Below are positions 16,499 to 25,155 of a stretch of 64,000 nucleotides of DNA, piece by piece. The DNA is taken from contig NZ_CP099489.1 in NCBI RefSeq assembly GCF_023923225.1, positions 4,278,001 through 4,342,000 of the forward strand, read 5' to 3'. This DNA is from Ornithinimicrobium faecis (GTDB lineage: Bacteria > Actinomycetota > Actinomycetes > Actinomycetales > Dermatophilaceae). Made by a program: the position numbers and the translations under genes. The notes beneath the pieces are model-generated. The model worked only from the letters and a program-made list of their open reading frames with translations, was not told the DNA's origin and made no database searches. Positions within the stretch are counted from its first letter, which is position 1. Every line of letters starts with the position of its first letter.

Positions 16499-18286
16499 TC
16501 AGGTCAGACCCGGCGAGTCGCCGGCACGGATCGTCGTCGTCAGGCGCAGACCGCGGCCTCGGCTGGCGACCCGGATGACCGTGCTCGGCTCGTGCCGTCC
16601 GAAGCGCGGGAAGCGCATCGCCTGCACCCGGCCGGTGTCGCGCGGTCGGATGATGTTGGCCCTCGGCGTCCCCGGGCCGAACCAGGACAGGTCGAGCACG
16701 GTGGACCCACCCACGGCCAGTTCGGCGCCCGTGTCGTGAAGGGTGACCTCCACCCCGGGGCCGATGTGCCAGAGCACCTCGTAGTCGTGCTCCTGGCCGT
16801 CCTGGTGCTCGACGGTGTCGGTGACCAGGATGTGCAGGTTGCCGCCTGGCTCTCGGACCCGGACGTCACGGGCGTGGACCGCTGCAGCAAAGCGACTGTT
16901 GGTGCCGGTGACGTGCATCAGGTGGTCCTTGACCGGTGCTAGCTGTGAGTCCGGTGCGGTCGCCGCCCTCCCAACGCGTCGCCGCAGCAGTGCGCGCAGC
17001 CCGGTGCGCGCGGCGCCGGGCGGGTTCGACAGCGGCTCCGCGAGACGGTCCACCAGGTGCACTCCCCCTGGCTCCTGGTCCACCCGCGGCAGCGACCGGC
17101 CATCGACCACAACGACGTTGTGGGCGTGCTGGGAGTAGGCGTACTTGGTCAGGGGGTTCTTGTAGTCGTAGCCATTCGGGCCAGCCTCGGACAACAGCCA
17201 CCGGCCTCGGCCGAAGACCGTGAGCGCCAGGTCGTCACAGTGGTGGTGATAGTGCGCGAGGTAGGCCGCCTTGAAGGTCATGACATAGGCGTCGGGGTCG
17301 CCCCAGGCAGTGCGGTGCATGGCATAACCGCCGTGGGCAAAGACGACCGATCGCTCGGCTGGAGGCTCGCCCTCCTGGCCATTGCGCGTGACGTAGCGAT
17401 AGGCGGGGCCGGTGAAGGTGCTCCGGTGACCGCTGCGCCCGACGGTGAGCACTTTGGTGTCTCCTAACGGGGCGATGGTCCCGTCGGGCAGGACCGAGTG
17501 GACGGCGAACCGCTCCGCCCCTTCGTAGATCCGCTCGAGCACAACCGCCTGGTCGGGATCGACGGCACGCACGGCGGGGATGACGTCGCGCAGGCTGCGG
17601 GCGACCATCAGGTGATACGCCGGGCTGTTCTCCACGTGCACGCCGTCGCGGGTGAAGGCGACGCTGAAGTAGTCACTCAGCCGCTCCGCGGCGCACCGCG
17701 TCGCACGGTCGGCCAGTTCGGTGCGCGGCAGCCACGTCTCGCTGCTGGCCGCGAAGCGCAGCAGGGACAGATCCTGAAACATGCCGTGGTTGTTGATCCC
17801 GGCATAGAAGTCGTCGGTGACAAGCAGCTCGGCAGTCGACGTGGCCAGGGTCGCCACCTGGTCGCGTCGAGCGTCCTCGATGACGTCACCGTGGTCGTCG
17901 AGCAAGCGGCAAAGCTGCATGAGCCTCTGAGCCGTCGTCTCGTCGTGGTGAGCCATGGGGAGGTCGTCCCGCGCTGCCACGACGTCCTGCCAGCGCAGCA
18001 GCAGGTCGACGCCACGCGACGCGGCCCGTCGCACCACGACGTCGTCGGTGACGTCACGGTTAAGCACGGTGAGGTGCCAGTCGGCCAGGAAGATGAACCC
18101 GTGCAGGTGACGGGCGTGCGCTCGCGACACGTCGGCGGTCCAGCACCCGCCGTTGTCAAACGCGATGTCCGGAAAGTCGCGTGCCGAGATCACCCGGTCT
18201 GCGAGGAATCTCCTCGCTCGGTCCCGTGCCGCAGCTTCCGTGACAACAGGAACGAAGACGTCGACCAACTCGCGAGTCAGGGACAC
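16499..18286 (-). CDS. Heparinase II/III-like protein (copy A)
   Basis: 595 residues with no signal peptide. Residues about 1-260 form the alpha/alpha toroid with NNHG at 165-168 and ENSPAYH with Tyr224. Residues about 265-595 form the beta-sandwich part, starting with PLGDTKV and carrying YHHHCDD at 346-352. Asn/His, Tyr and His correspond to the catalytic residues of the PL12/15/17/21 uronate lyases and of dermatan-sulfate-epimerase-type enzymes that share this fold, so activity is likely. Placement inside a biosynthetic locus with wecC and without a secretion signal suggests a role on the polymer during synthesis (C5 epimerase, editing lyase). It is 30 bp downstream of wecC copy A on the same strand. 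Confidence 0.85.
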   Translation of the reverse strand: MSLTRELVDVFVPVVTEAAARDRARRFLADRVISARDFPDIAFDNGGCWTADVSRAHARHLHGFIFLADWHLTVLNRDVTDDVVVRRAASRGVDLLLRWQDVVAARDDLPMAHHDETTAQRLMQLCRLLDDHGDVIEDARRDQVATLATSTAELLVTDDFYAGINNHGMFQDLSLLRFAASSETWLPRTELADRATRCAAERLSDYFSVAFTRDGVHVENSPAYHLMVARSLRDVIPAVRAVDPDQAVVLERIYEGAERFAVHSVLPDGTIAPLGDTKVLTVGRSGHRSTFTGPAYRYVTRNGQEGEPPAERSVVFAHGGYAMHRTAWGDPDAYVMTFKAAYLAHYHHHCDDLALTVFGRGRWLLSEAGPNGYDYKNPLTKYAYSQHAHNVVVVDGRSLPRVDQEPGGVHLVDRLAEPLSNPPGAARTGLRALLRRRVGRAATAPDSQLAPVKDHLMHVTGTNSRFAAAVHARDVRVREPGGNLHILVTDTVEHQDGQEHDYEVLWHIGPGVEVTLHDTGAELAVGGSTVLDLSWFGPGTPRANIIRPRDTGRVQAMRFPRFGRHEPSTVIRVASRGRGLRLTTTIRAGDSPGLT

Positions 18287-18316
18287 CTGAGGCCCACCTC
18301 CCCCTTGTGGTCGGGC

Positions 18317-19561
18317 CTAGTTGCGCCAGGTGCCGCGGGTGTTGATGACGGTCTTGCCCTCAAGTGCGGCGGTGTCCATGGCCTTGAACTCCTTGTGGTC
18401 CACCAAGAGCACGACCACATCAGCCGCCGCCACGGCCTCCTCCAACGGTGTCAGTGCCAAGTTGGTGTGCCCGGCCAGGGTGGCCGGGAGCTCATTGACG
18501 TTCGGCTCCACCGCGAGCACCCGGCCCTGCGGCAACGCCTCAGCAAGCAACCCGGTGATGTTCAACGCCGGCGACTCCCGCATGTCATCAATATCGGGCT
18601 TGAACGCCAACCCCAACGCCGCCACCACCGGCGACTCCTTACCCGACGCGGCCTCCAACACCTGGGAGATCACATACTGCGGCTTGGCGTCATTGACCTC
18701 ACGCGCCGTCCGGATCAACCGCGCCTGCTCCGTGGCCGCAGACACGATGAACCACGGATCCACCGCGATGCAGTGCCCACCCACCCCCGGACCCGGCTGC
18801 AAGATGTTCACCCGCGGGTGCTTGTTCGCCAACTCGATCAACTCAAACACATCGATCCCGAGCCGCTCGGAGATGATCGACAACTCATTCGCGAACGCGA
18901 TATTCACATCCCGGAACGAGTTCTCCGTCAGCTTCGCCATCTCCGCCGTCGTCGCATCCGTCAGGAAGATGTCCGCGTGACAGAACACCTCATACAACTC
19001 CTTCGCACGCTGAGCCGCGTGCGAAGTCAACCCACCCACGATCCGGTCGTTCTCCACCAACTCGACCATCACCCGCCCCGGCAACACCCGCTCCGGACAG
19101 TGCGCCACATCCACCGTCATCGCATCCGGCTCAGCGTTCAGGTTCAACTCCGGACGCGCCGCCAGGATCCGCTGACCCACCCGCTCCGTCGCCCCTGGAG
19201 GAGACGTCGACTCCAGAATCACCAACTCCCCACCCGAGAGCTGCGGGATAATCCCGTCCGTCGCCGCATCGATATATGACAAGTCCGCCTCGTGCCCGTC
19301 CTTGAACGGCGTCGGCACCGCGATGATGAACACATCCGCCGCCGGAGTGTCCTTCTGCGCCGACAACAACCCCTTGCTCACCGCCCCCGCCACATGGATC
19401 CCCAGATCCGGCTCCACAAACGGCACCTCACCCCGATTCACCGCATCAACATGCTTGTCGCTGACGTCAACCCCCACCACGTGGACACCATTGGACGCCA
19501 AAATCGCAGCCGTCGGCAAACCGATATACCCCAAACCGATCACCACAACACGCCGATCCAT
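18317..19561 (-). CDS. wecC: UDP-N-acetyl-D-mannosamine dehydrogenase (copy A)
   Basis: 414 residues; ATG at 19561 preceded by GTGAGGTG. The Rossmann motif GLGYIGLPTAA near residues 9-19 binds NAD. STSPPGATERVG and the catalytic GVGGHCIAVDPWFI (Cys264) mark a WecC rather than a UDP-glucose dehydrogenase. It oxidises UDP-ManNAc from WecB to UDP-ManNAcA with two NAD+. It is transcribed divergently from giant transferase B. The gene is nearly the same as the copy at 30025; the two share a 402-bp stretch without a single mismatch. Its -10 box appears to be TAGTGT at 19599-19604 (minus strand). Confidence 0.95.
   Translation of the reverse strand: MDRRVVVIGLGYIGLPTAAILASNGVHVVGVDVSDKHVDAVNRGEVPFVEPDLGIHVAGAVSKGLLSAQKDTPAADVFIIAVPTPFKDGHEADLSYIDAATDGIIPQLSGGELVILESTSPPGATERVGQRILAARPELNLNAEPDAMTVDVAHCPERVLPGRVMVELVENDRIVGGLTSHAAQRAKELYEVFCHADIFLTDATTAEMAKLTENSFRDVNIAFANELSIISERLGIDVFELIELANKHPRVNILQPGPGVGGHCIAVDPWFIVSAATEQARLIRTAREVNDAKPQYVISQVLEAASGKESPVVAALGLAFKPDIDDMRESPALNITGLLAEALPQGRVLAVEPNVNELPATLAGHTNLALTPLEEAVAAADVVVLLVDHKEFKAMDTAALEGKTVINTRGTWRN
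18927..19328 (-). repeat. 402-bp exact repeat, copy 1 (within wecC copy A)
   Basis: This stretch is base-for-base identical to 30635-31036 at an offset of 11,708 bp in the same orientation. It is bounded by mismatches at 18926/30634 (c versus t) and 19329/31037 (a versus t). Flanking wecC sequence is similar but carries many silent changes, the pattern expected for gene conversion or recent recombination. Confidence 0.95.
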
Positions 19562-19727
19562 ACCCGCACCTCACTGACGACAACAAACGGTCCCAGCCAC
19601 ACTACCGCCCACCCACCCCAACCCAGCCACGTGATCATCCGTCGTTGGCCGCTCCCGTGTCACCCTCCTAGACGGCTGACTCGTGACAGGATGGACCGGT
19701 GATTCAGCACGTGGCACGGGAGGGTTC
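19562..19727. promoter_or_regulatory. Divergent promoter region, wecC-A / giant GT-B
   Basis: On the minus strand TAGTGT (19599-19604) is a candidate -10 for wecC, giving a leader of about 30-40 nt with GAGGTG. On the plus strand CAGGAT (19687-19692) matches the -10 candidate of giant GT copy A, followed by a leader of similar length and GGGAGGG before the GTG at 19728. TGTCAC near 19659 and GTGACA near 19683-19688 form a short inverted repeat. Confidence 0.45.
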
Positions 19728-22700
19728 GTGAGCTTTCATCCGGACGAGGCGCGAGAGGCCTCGGAACTGCGCCGCTTCTTGGAGGCGGACTTCGCGGCGG
19801 ACCCGAACGCCCTGTCGAAGTACCAGGGGCTCATGGGCCGGGACGTGCGCAACCGTGCGCGGATCGCGGAGCTTGAGAGGGCCCTCAAGCAAGCCGCCGC
19901 CGAGACTAACCGTGTGGAGAAGTCCTTCACGAAGGCAGAACGCAAGCGCCGCGAGCTCCGCGACGCCAATGCCGACCTGACGCGTCGCCTGGGCAGCGCC
20001 CACGGGGCTCTCGAGGCCTACCGCAAGGAGACCGCCCGACTCAAGGAAGACCTACAGCGGCTTCGCGGATCGCGGTCCTACCGCATCGGCCGGAACCTGG
20101 TCGACCCGTTTGGACTCAGGTCGGTGCGGGCCTCGCAGGAGGCCCTGCCGGTGGCGAGCTCCACCACAGCCGCGGCGCAGCCCGCGGCCGACCCTCGCCC
20201 GGCCACCTCCGCCAGTCCCCGACAAAACACGGCACTGGGCGCTGCTGACCTGCCCCCGGCGCCAGACTCACTCCGGACCGAGGACGCACCCCGCCTACGA
20301 CGCCTCTCAGAGTGGTCCTACGAGGAGCTCCTGGAGTGGCTCGAGCGCGAGCCAGGTCCGGACAGCCTCAAGGCCGTCCTCTCCCGGAGCTGGTATGCCG
20401 AGGGGCAGTTCAGCAGACCAGCTGAACTGCTCGAAGCGCACGAGGAGATCGCTGCCCAGCTGACCGGGAAGGACGCAGTCCTCGCTGAGCGCATCCTCGG
20501 AGCCGCGCGGGCCAAGGAACAGGGCTTCACGCTCCCACCGCGTGCCCGAGGAGCCGCCTATCTGCCCGAGCGGGACCGCATCATGTACTGCGCCCACTCC
20601 ACCGCGATGTTCAACACCAACGGCTACTCGATCCGCACGCACGGGATGGCCAAGGGCCTCGCGATGGTCAACGAGGACGTCTTCGTCGTGGGCCGCCCGG
20701 GCTACCCCTGGGACTCCGCGACCGACATCGCCAAGCCGGCCACGGCACGGCACACCGGGGAGATCGAGGGCATCTCGTATGTCCACCTGCCCGGTAGCCC
20801 GCTGTCCAGCACGCCGTTCGACCGATTCATCCTGGAGGCCGCTGACGCCTACGTGCGTGAGGCGCGACTCCTGCGGCCCAGCCTGATCCACTCTGCGTCG
20901 AACTTCTGGACAGCGCTGCCCGCGCTGATTGCAGCCCGTCGGCTCGGGATCCCCTTCGTCTATGAGGTCCGCGGCCTGTGGGAGATCACCGAAGCCTCGG
21001 ACAAGTCGGGCTGGGAACAGACGGAGAGATACAGCCAGCAGGTCCGCCTCGAGACCCTCGTGGCGACCGAAGCGGACTCAGTCCTGGCGATCACGGAGGA
21101 GACGAAGGACGAGTTGGTGCGCCGTGGCGTGCCAACCGACAGGATCTCCTTGGCCCCCAACGCCGTCGACACGTCGAACTACCTGCCCCTGCCCAAGGAC
21201 GAGGCCTACGCCCGACGGAAGGGGGTGCGCACCGACCTTCCGGTCATCGGTTTTGCGGGCAGCATGGTCCGCTATGAGGGTCTGCACCTGCTATTAGAGG
21301 CTGCCTCCACGCTCGCCGAGCAGGAGGACTCCGAGGCCTCACCCGGCTTCCAGGTGGTTCTCGCCGGATCGGGTCGGGCCGAGGACGACCTCAAGGCCAT
21401 GGCCCGCGACCTGGGCATCGCCGACCGGGTGCGTTTCCTCGGACGGTTGCCCAACTCCGAGATGCCGCAGCTGATCAGCCTGTTCGACATCATGCCGCTG
21501 CCCCGGCTCTCCCTGCCGGTGACCGAGATGGTCTCTCCGCTGAAGCCGCTGGAGGCCCTGAGCTCGGGCAAGGCCGTTGTGCTGTCCGACGTGTCCCCGC
21601 ACCGGGTCTTCGCTGGCGCTGGCCAGGAGCGCGGGCGCCTCTTCACGGCCGGTGACGCGGACTCCCTGGCGACTGTTCTGGCCGAGCTCATCGCCGACCA
21701 GGACACGCGCACGACCCTGGGCCGAGAGGGGCGCCTGTGGTGCCTCGACAACCGCACCTGGGAGCGGGTCGCCGGTGGGGTGACCGATGTCCACGACCGC
21801 GCCCAGGCGAGCCACGACCACCTCGTCAGCGCGGTGAGTTCGCGGGAGCTGAGCAGCTTGCGCGTCGGTCTGGTTGCCGACGAGTTCACTAGCAGCACCC
21901 TGCAGGCCACCGTGCAGGTCACTCCGCTGGAGAGAGCCTCGTGGCGGGACCAACTGGGGGGTCTGCACTTGGTGTTCATCGAGTCTGCCTGGTCAGGCAA
22001 CGGTGGCCAGTGGCACCGAGGTGTGGGGCGCTACAGCGCCGAGGAGCACCGGGACATCAAGGACCTGCTGGCGGCTGCCCGCGAGCTCGGTATCCCGTCA
22101 GTCTTTTGGAACAAGGAGGACCCGGTCCACTTCAACCGGTTCGTCGCCACGGCGTCACTGTGCGACCACGTCTTCACGACCGACGCAGGGCGGATCCCAG
22201 CCTATCTCACCCAGGGCGAGGGACAGGTGGCCACCGCGTCGGCCCTGCCCTTCTACGCCCAACCCAAGATCCACAATCCGCTGCCCACCGACCGGCCCTT
22301 CGATGCCAGCATTGCCTACGCTGGCACCTACTACGGCGACCGCTATGCGCAGCGCTCCCGCGAGCTCGCCGCCATGCTCAGCGCCGCGAAGCCGCACGGC
22401 CTGACGATCTATGACCGCCAGGCCTCCCTGCCGGACTCGCCCTACCATTTCCCGCCGCAGTTCGAGGCGCACGTGCGGGGCAGCCTCCCCTACGACGATG
22501 TGCTGAAGTCCTACAAGTCCCACGTCGCGAGCATCAACGTCAACTCCGTGGCGGACTCTCCGTCTATGTTCTCCCGCAGGGTCGTCGAGATCGCTGCCTC
22601 CGGTGGCGTCGTGCTCTCTGGACCGGGTCGAGGTGTCAGCGAGACGTTCGGCTCGGCAATCCCGTGCACCGGTGACCCCGTGGAGTGGCGCGCCTATTTC

Positions 22701-24323
22701 CGTGCGTGGACGACGGACTCCCAGGCCAGGCTGACCGAAGCCTGGCGGCAGATGCGCGCGGTCTCCCGAGGGCACACGGTGGGCACGGCACTGACCATCG
22801 TGGCGCGAACGGCTGGCCTCACCGTGACCGGCCCGGAGTTGCCGAGCTACGCGCTCGCGCTGCAGGGCACCTCCCCCGACGAGCTGTCCACGCTCGTGGA
22901 GTCGCTGCTCGCCCAGTCGGTCCTGCCTGCCGAGGTGCTGGTCGCCGCGCTGGACAGGCCCGACCTGCGGGACACTCTGCAGGCTGCTGGCATCACGGTC
23001 GTTGACGACGCCGACGACTTCAGCGCCGAGTTCGTTGGGTCTCTGACCTGCCCCGTGCCGAGGACCTGGTTCGAGGACCTCATCTGTGCCAGTGCCTACG
23101 GCGACTGGCAGGGTCTGGCCTGCACGACGCCGGAGGCTCTGACACCCGACGCACCCATCGCACGCCCGACCGACCAGCCGCCCGGGCGTTGGGACTTGGT
23201 CGCTCGCCCCCACCTGTGGCAGCACGACTCGCTGGACGAGGCCCTCGCTGCCACACCCCTTCACGGGCTTCACCTGGCCAAGCCGCTCGCGGACGCCCCG
23301 CTCGCCGCCGCCCACACCATCGCGACACCCCAGACTGTGGGGATCTCTACCGAGCGCACCCGCATCCTGGTCGCCGGTCACGATCTCAAGTTTGCACAGT
23401 CGTTCATCGATAGCCTGCGCGAGCAGGGTTTCCCGGTCGAGATCGACCAATGGCAGTCGCACACAGACCACGATGAGGAACGCTCCCAGGAGTTGCTCAG
23501 GTCCGCCCACGTCGTGTTCTGTGAGTGGGGCCTCGGCAACGCGGAGTGGTACTCCAAGCACGTGGGCAAGGAGCAGCGTCTCATCGTCCGGGTGCACTCC
23601 CAGGAACTGCGCCGCCCCTACCTCTCGCGCATCAAGCACGACAACGTGGCGGCCTACATTTTCGTGGGCTCGCTGATCCGCGAGGCGGCGGTGCGCGGCC
23701 ACGGTGTCCCCCGGAACCGCACCGTGGTCATCCCCAACGGCGTGCCTGTGGACGCCCTGCAGCTGCCCAAGACGGAGGAAGCAGATCGGACCATCGGGCT
23801 GGTCGGCATCCTCCCCCAGAGCAAGCGCCTCGATCTGGCCCTGGACGTGTTGGAAGGCCTCCAGCAGCACGACCCAAGTTATCGTCTGCGCGTGCGTGGC
23901 AAGCTCCCATCCGAACTCCCCTGGCTCGCGCAACGGCCACTCGAGCTGCAGTACTTCGAGGACCAGTTCACCCGCATCGACGCGCTTAACTCGAGCCGAC
24001 CCGACAGCGTGCTCATGGAGGGGCACGACGACAACATGACAGAGTGGTATCGCCACATCGGCATCGCCCTGAGTGTCAGTGACTTCGAGTCCTTCCACCT
24101 GACGATCGCTGACGGGGCAGCCAGTGGGGCCATGCCGGCGCTCCTGGCCTGGCCCGGAGCCGACCTCATCTACCCGCGGGACTGGATCTGCGCATCAACT
24201 GACGAGATCGTCAAGCGTGTCCTGTACGCCCCCCGCACCCCGGAGGTCGTGCAGGACGCGAGCAAGCTCCTGTTCAACGCTCAGCATGTGAACGACGCCC
24301 TGACCGCTACGGTGGTCGGATGA
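19728..24323 (+). CDS. Giant multidomain glycosyltransferase (copy B)
   Basis: 1531 residues from the GTG at 19728, which follows GGGAGGG and aligns with the copy A start (both read FHPDE at residues 3-7). The order of parts is as in copy A: a longer coiled coil (about 1-115, with RGSRSYRIGRNL), GT4 domain from about 284, CgeB-like domain from about 710, degenerate GT2-like part, and a C-terminal GT4-like domain from about 1213 (FCEWGLGNAEWYS, SDFESFHLTIADGAASG). Similarity to copy A is high through the catalytic parts and low in the linker after the coiled coil. Tyr codons are mostly TAC here but mostly TAT in copy A, suggesting a separate origin. The next gene overlaps its stop (ATGA). Confidence 0.88.
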   Translation: MSFHPDEAREASELRRFLEADFAADPNALSKYQGLMGRDVRNRARIAELERALKQAAAETNRVEKSFTKAERKRRELRDANADLTRRLGSAHGALEAYRKETARLKEDLQRLRGSRSYRIGRNLVDPFGLRSVRASQEALPVASSTTAAAQPAADPRPATSASPRQNTALGAADLPPAPDSLRTEDAPRLRRLSEWSYEELLEWLEREPGPDSLKAVLSRSWYAEGQFSRPAELLEAHEEIAAQLTGKDAVLAERILGAARAKEQGFTLPPRARGAAYLPERDRIMYCAHSTAMFNTNGYSIRTHGMAKGLAMVNEDVFVVGRPGYPWDSATDIAKPATARHTGEIEGISYVHLPGSPLSSTPFDRFILEAADAYVREARLLRPSLIHSASNFWTALPALIAARRLGIPFVYEVRGLWEITEASDKSGWEQTERYSQQVRLETLVATEADSVLAITEETKDELVRRGVPTDRISLAPNAVDTSNYLPLPKDEAYARRKGVRTDLPVIGFAGSMVRYEGLHLLLEAASTLAEQEDSEASPGFQVVLAGSGRAEDDLKAMARDLGIADRVRFLGRLPNSEMPQLISLFDIMPLPRLSLPVTEMVSPLKPLEALSSGKAVVLSDVSPHRVFAGAGQERGRLFTAGDADSLATVLAELIADQDTRTTLGREGRLWCLDNRTWERVAGGVTDVHDRAQASHDHLVSAVSSRELSSLRVGLVADEFTSSTLQATVQVTPLERASWRDQLGGLHLVFIESAWSGNGGQWHRGVGRYSAEEHRDIKDLLAAARELGIPSVFWNKEDPVHFNRFVATASLCDHVFTTDAGRIPAYLTQGEGQVATASALPFYAQPKIHNPLPTDRPFDASIAYAGTYYGDRYAQRSRELAAMLSAAKPHGLTIYDRQASLPDSPYHFPPQFEAHVRGSLPYDDVLKSYKSHVASINVNSVADSPSMFSRRVVEIAASGGVVLSGPGRGVSETFGSAIPCTGDPVEWRAYFRAWTTDSQARLTEAWRQMRAVSRGHTVGTALTIVARTAGLTVTGPELPSYALALQGTSPDELSTLVESLLAQSVLPAEVLVAALDRPDLRDTLQAAGITVVDDADDFSAEFVGSLTCPVPRTWFEDLICASAYGDWQGLACTTPEALTPDAPIARPTDQPPGRWDLVARPHLWQHDSLDEALAATPLHGLHLAKPLADAPLAAAHTIATPQTVGISTERTRILVAGHDLKFAQSFIDSLREQGFPVEIDQWQSHTDHDEERSQELLRSAHVVFCEWGLGNAEWYSKHVGKEQRLIVRVHSQELRRPYLSRIKHDNVAAYIFVGSLIREAAVRGHGVPRNRTVVIPNGVPVDALQLPKTEEADRTIGLVGILPQSKRLDLALDVLEGLQQHDPSYRLRVRGKLPSELPWLAQRPLELQYFEDQFTRIDALNSSRPDSVLMEGHDDNMTEWYRHIGIALSVSDFESFHLTIADGAASGAMPALLAWPGADLIYPRDWICASTDEIVKRVLYAPRTPEVVQDASKLLFNAQHVNDALTATVVG

Positions 24324-25060
24324 GTTTTGGCGTCTATATCTTCGGCAGTTGCGTCTCCCGCGATACCGTCACCGAGTTGGGCGACGACTACCACATCGTG
24401 CACTACACGGCGCGGCAGTCTGCCATCAGTGCTGGCCGGCCGGCGCAGGGCGTTGCGGAGCACATCCCGACCCTCTCATCCCCCTTCCAGGACCGAGTGG
24501 TGCGGGCAGACATCCGCGGCGATCTCTTCGACGTCGTCAGGCGCAAGGCAGGCGAAGCGGACATCGTCCTCCTCGATCTAGTCGACGAACGGTTTGGTGT
24601 AATCCAGCTAGGCGGCGGATATGTCACGCGGCTCGTCGAGTTCTGGTCGAACGGTGGCCAGGCAGTTTCCCGAGGCGCGCCGCACCTGGTTTTCGGGAGC
24701 GATGAGCACTTCGCGCTCTGGTCAGAGTCAGCCTCCGCAGTCGTCCAGGCCTTCCAACAGGCGGGGCTTGCCGGCCGCCTCGCGCTCTTCCACACCCCGT
24801 GGACCACGGTGCTGAATACCGGGGAGCCACTAGAACTACCCAGCTGGATGCCCGACCCCGACGAGATGAACGCCAAGCTAAGGCGCTATGTGCGCCACTA
24901 CGCGTCGCTCGGCGTGCACGTCATCACCATGCCCAAGGACAAGGCTCGGTCAACTCGCGAGCACCGGTGGGGTCCCAGCCCGTTCCACTACACGGACGAC
25001 GCCCATGGGTGGCTAGCCCAGCAGGTCGCGAAACTTATGCCGAGTCTCCCACCGCGCTAG
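24320..25060 (+). CDS. DUF6270-like (SGNH-type) protein
   Basis: 246 residues; ATG overlaps the stop of the giant transferase. The N-terminal FGSCVSRDTV motif is the hallmark of DUF6270 proteins, where G-S-C takes the place of the GDS block of SGNH hydrolases. DEHFALWS and a C-terminal FHYTDDAHGWLAQQ (His-containing block) are also present. These proteins occur in capsule and wall-glycan loci; an acyl-transfer or esterase role on the polymer has been suggested by fold, but no reaction is established. Translational coupling indicates that it works with transferase B. Copy A has no such partner. Confidence 0.7.
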   Translation: MSFGVYIFGSCVSRDTVTELGDDYHIVHYTARQSAISAGRPAQGVAEHIPTLSSPFQDRVVRADIRGDLFDVVRRKAGEADIVLLDLVDERFGVIQLGGGYVTRLVEFWSNGGQAVSRGAPHLVFGSDEHFALWSESASAVVQAFQQAGLAGRLALFHTPWTTVLNTGEPLELPSWMPDPDEMNAKLRRYVRHYASLGVHVITMPKDKARSTREHRWGPSPFHYTDDAHGWLAQQVAKLMPSLPPR

Positions 25061-25155
25061 ACGGTGTACGCAAAACACAACCAGGGATCACCGGACACGG
25101 GTCACGTCCGTGGCCATGTGTGGACGCACAACTGACAGCAGCGCAAGGGAGAACC

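Noticed and set aside
17498..19279. 593-codon open frame on the plus strand
   Set aside because: Spans parts of two real minus-strand genes (heparinase-like and wecC); no domain signal. The same artefact recurs opposite wecC copy B.
19683..19727. Earlier ATG for giant transferase B
   Set aside because: The GTG at 19728 has a strong GGGAGGG, aligns with the start of copy A, and the earlier ATG overlaps the predicted promoter.
22155..24098. 647-codon open frame on the minus strand
   Set aside because: Antisense to giant transferase B; arises from third-position GC bias.
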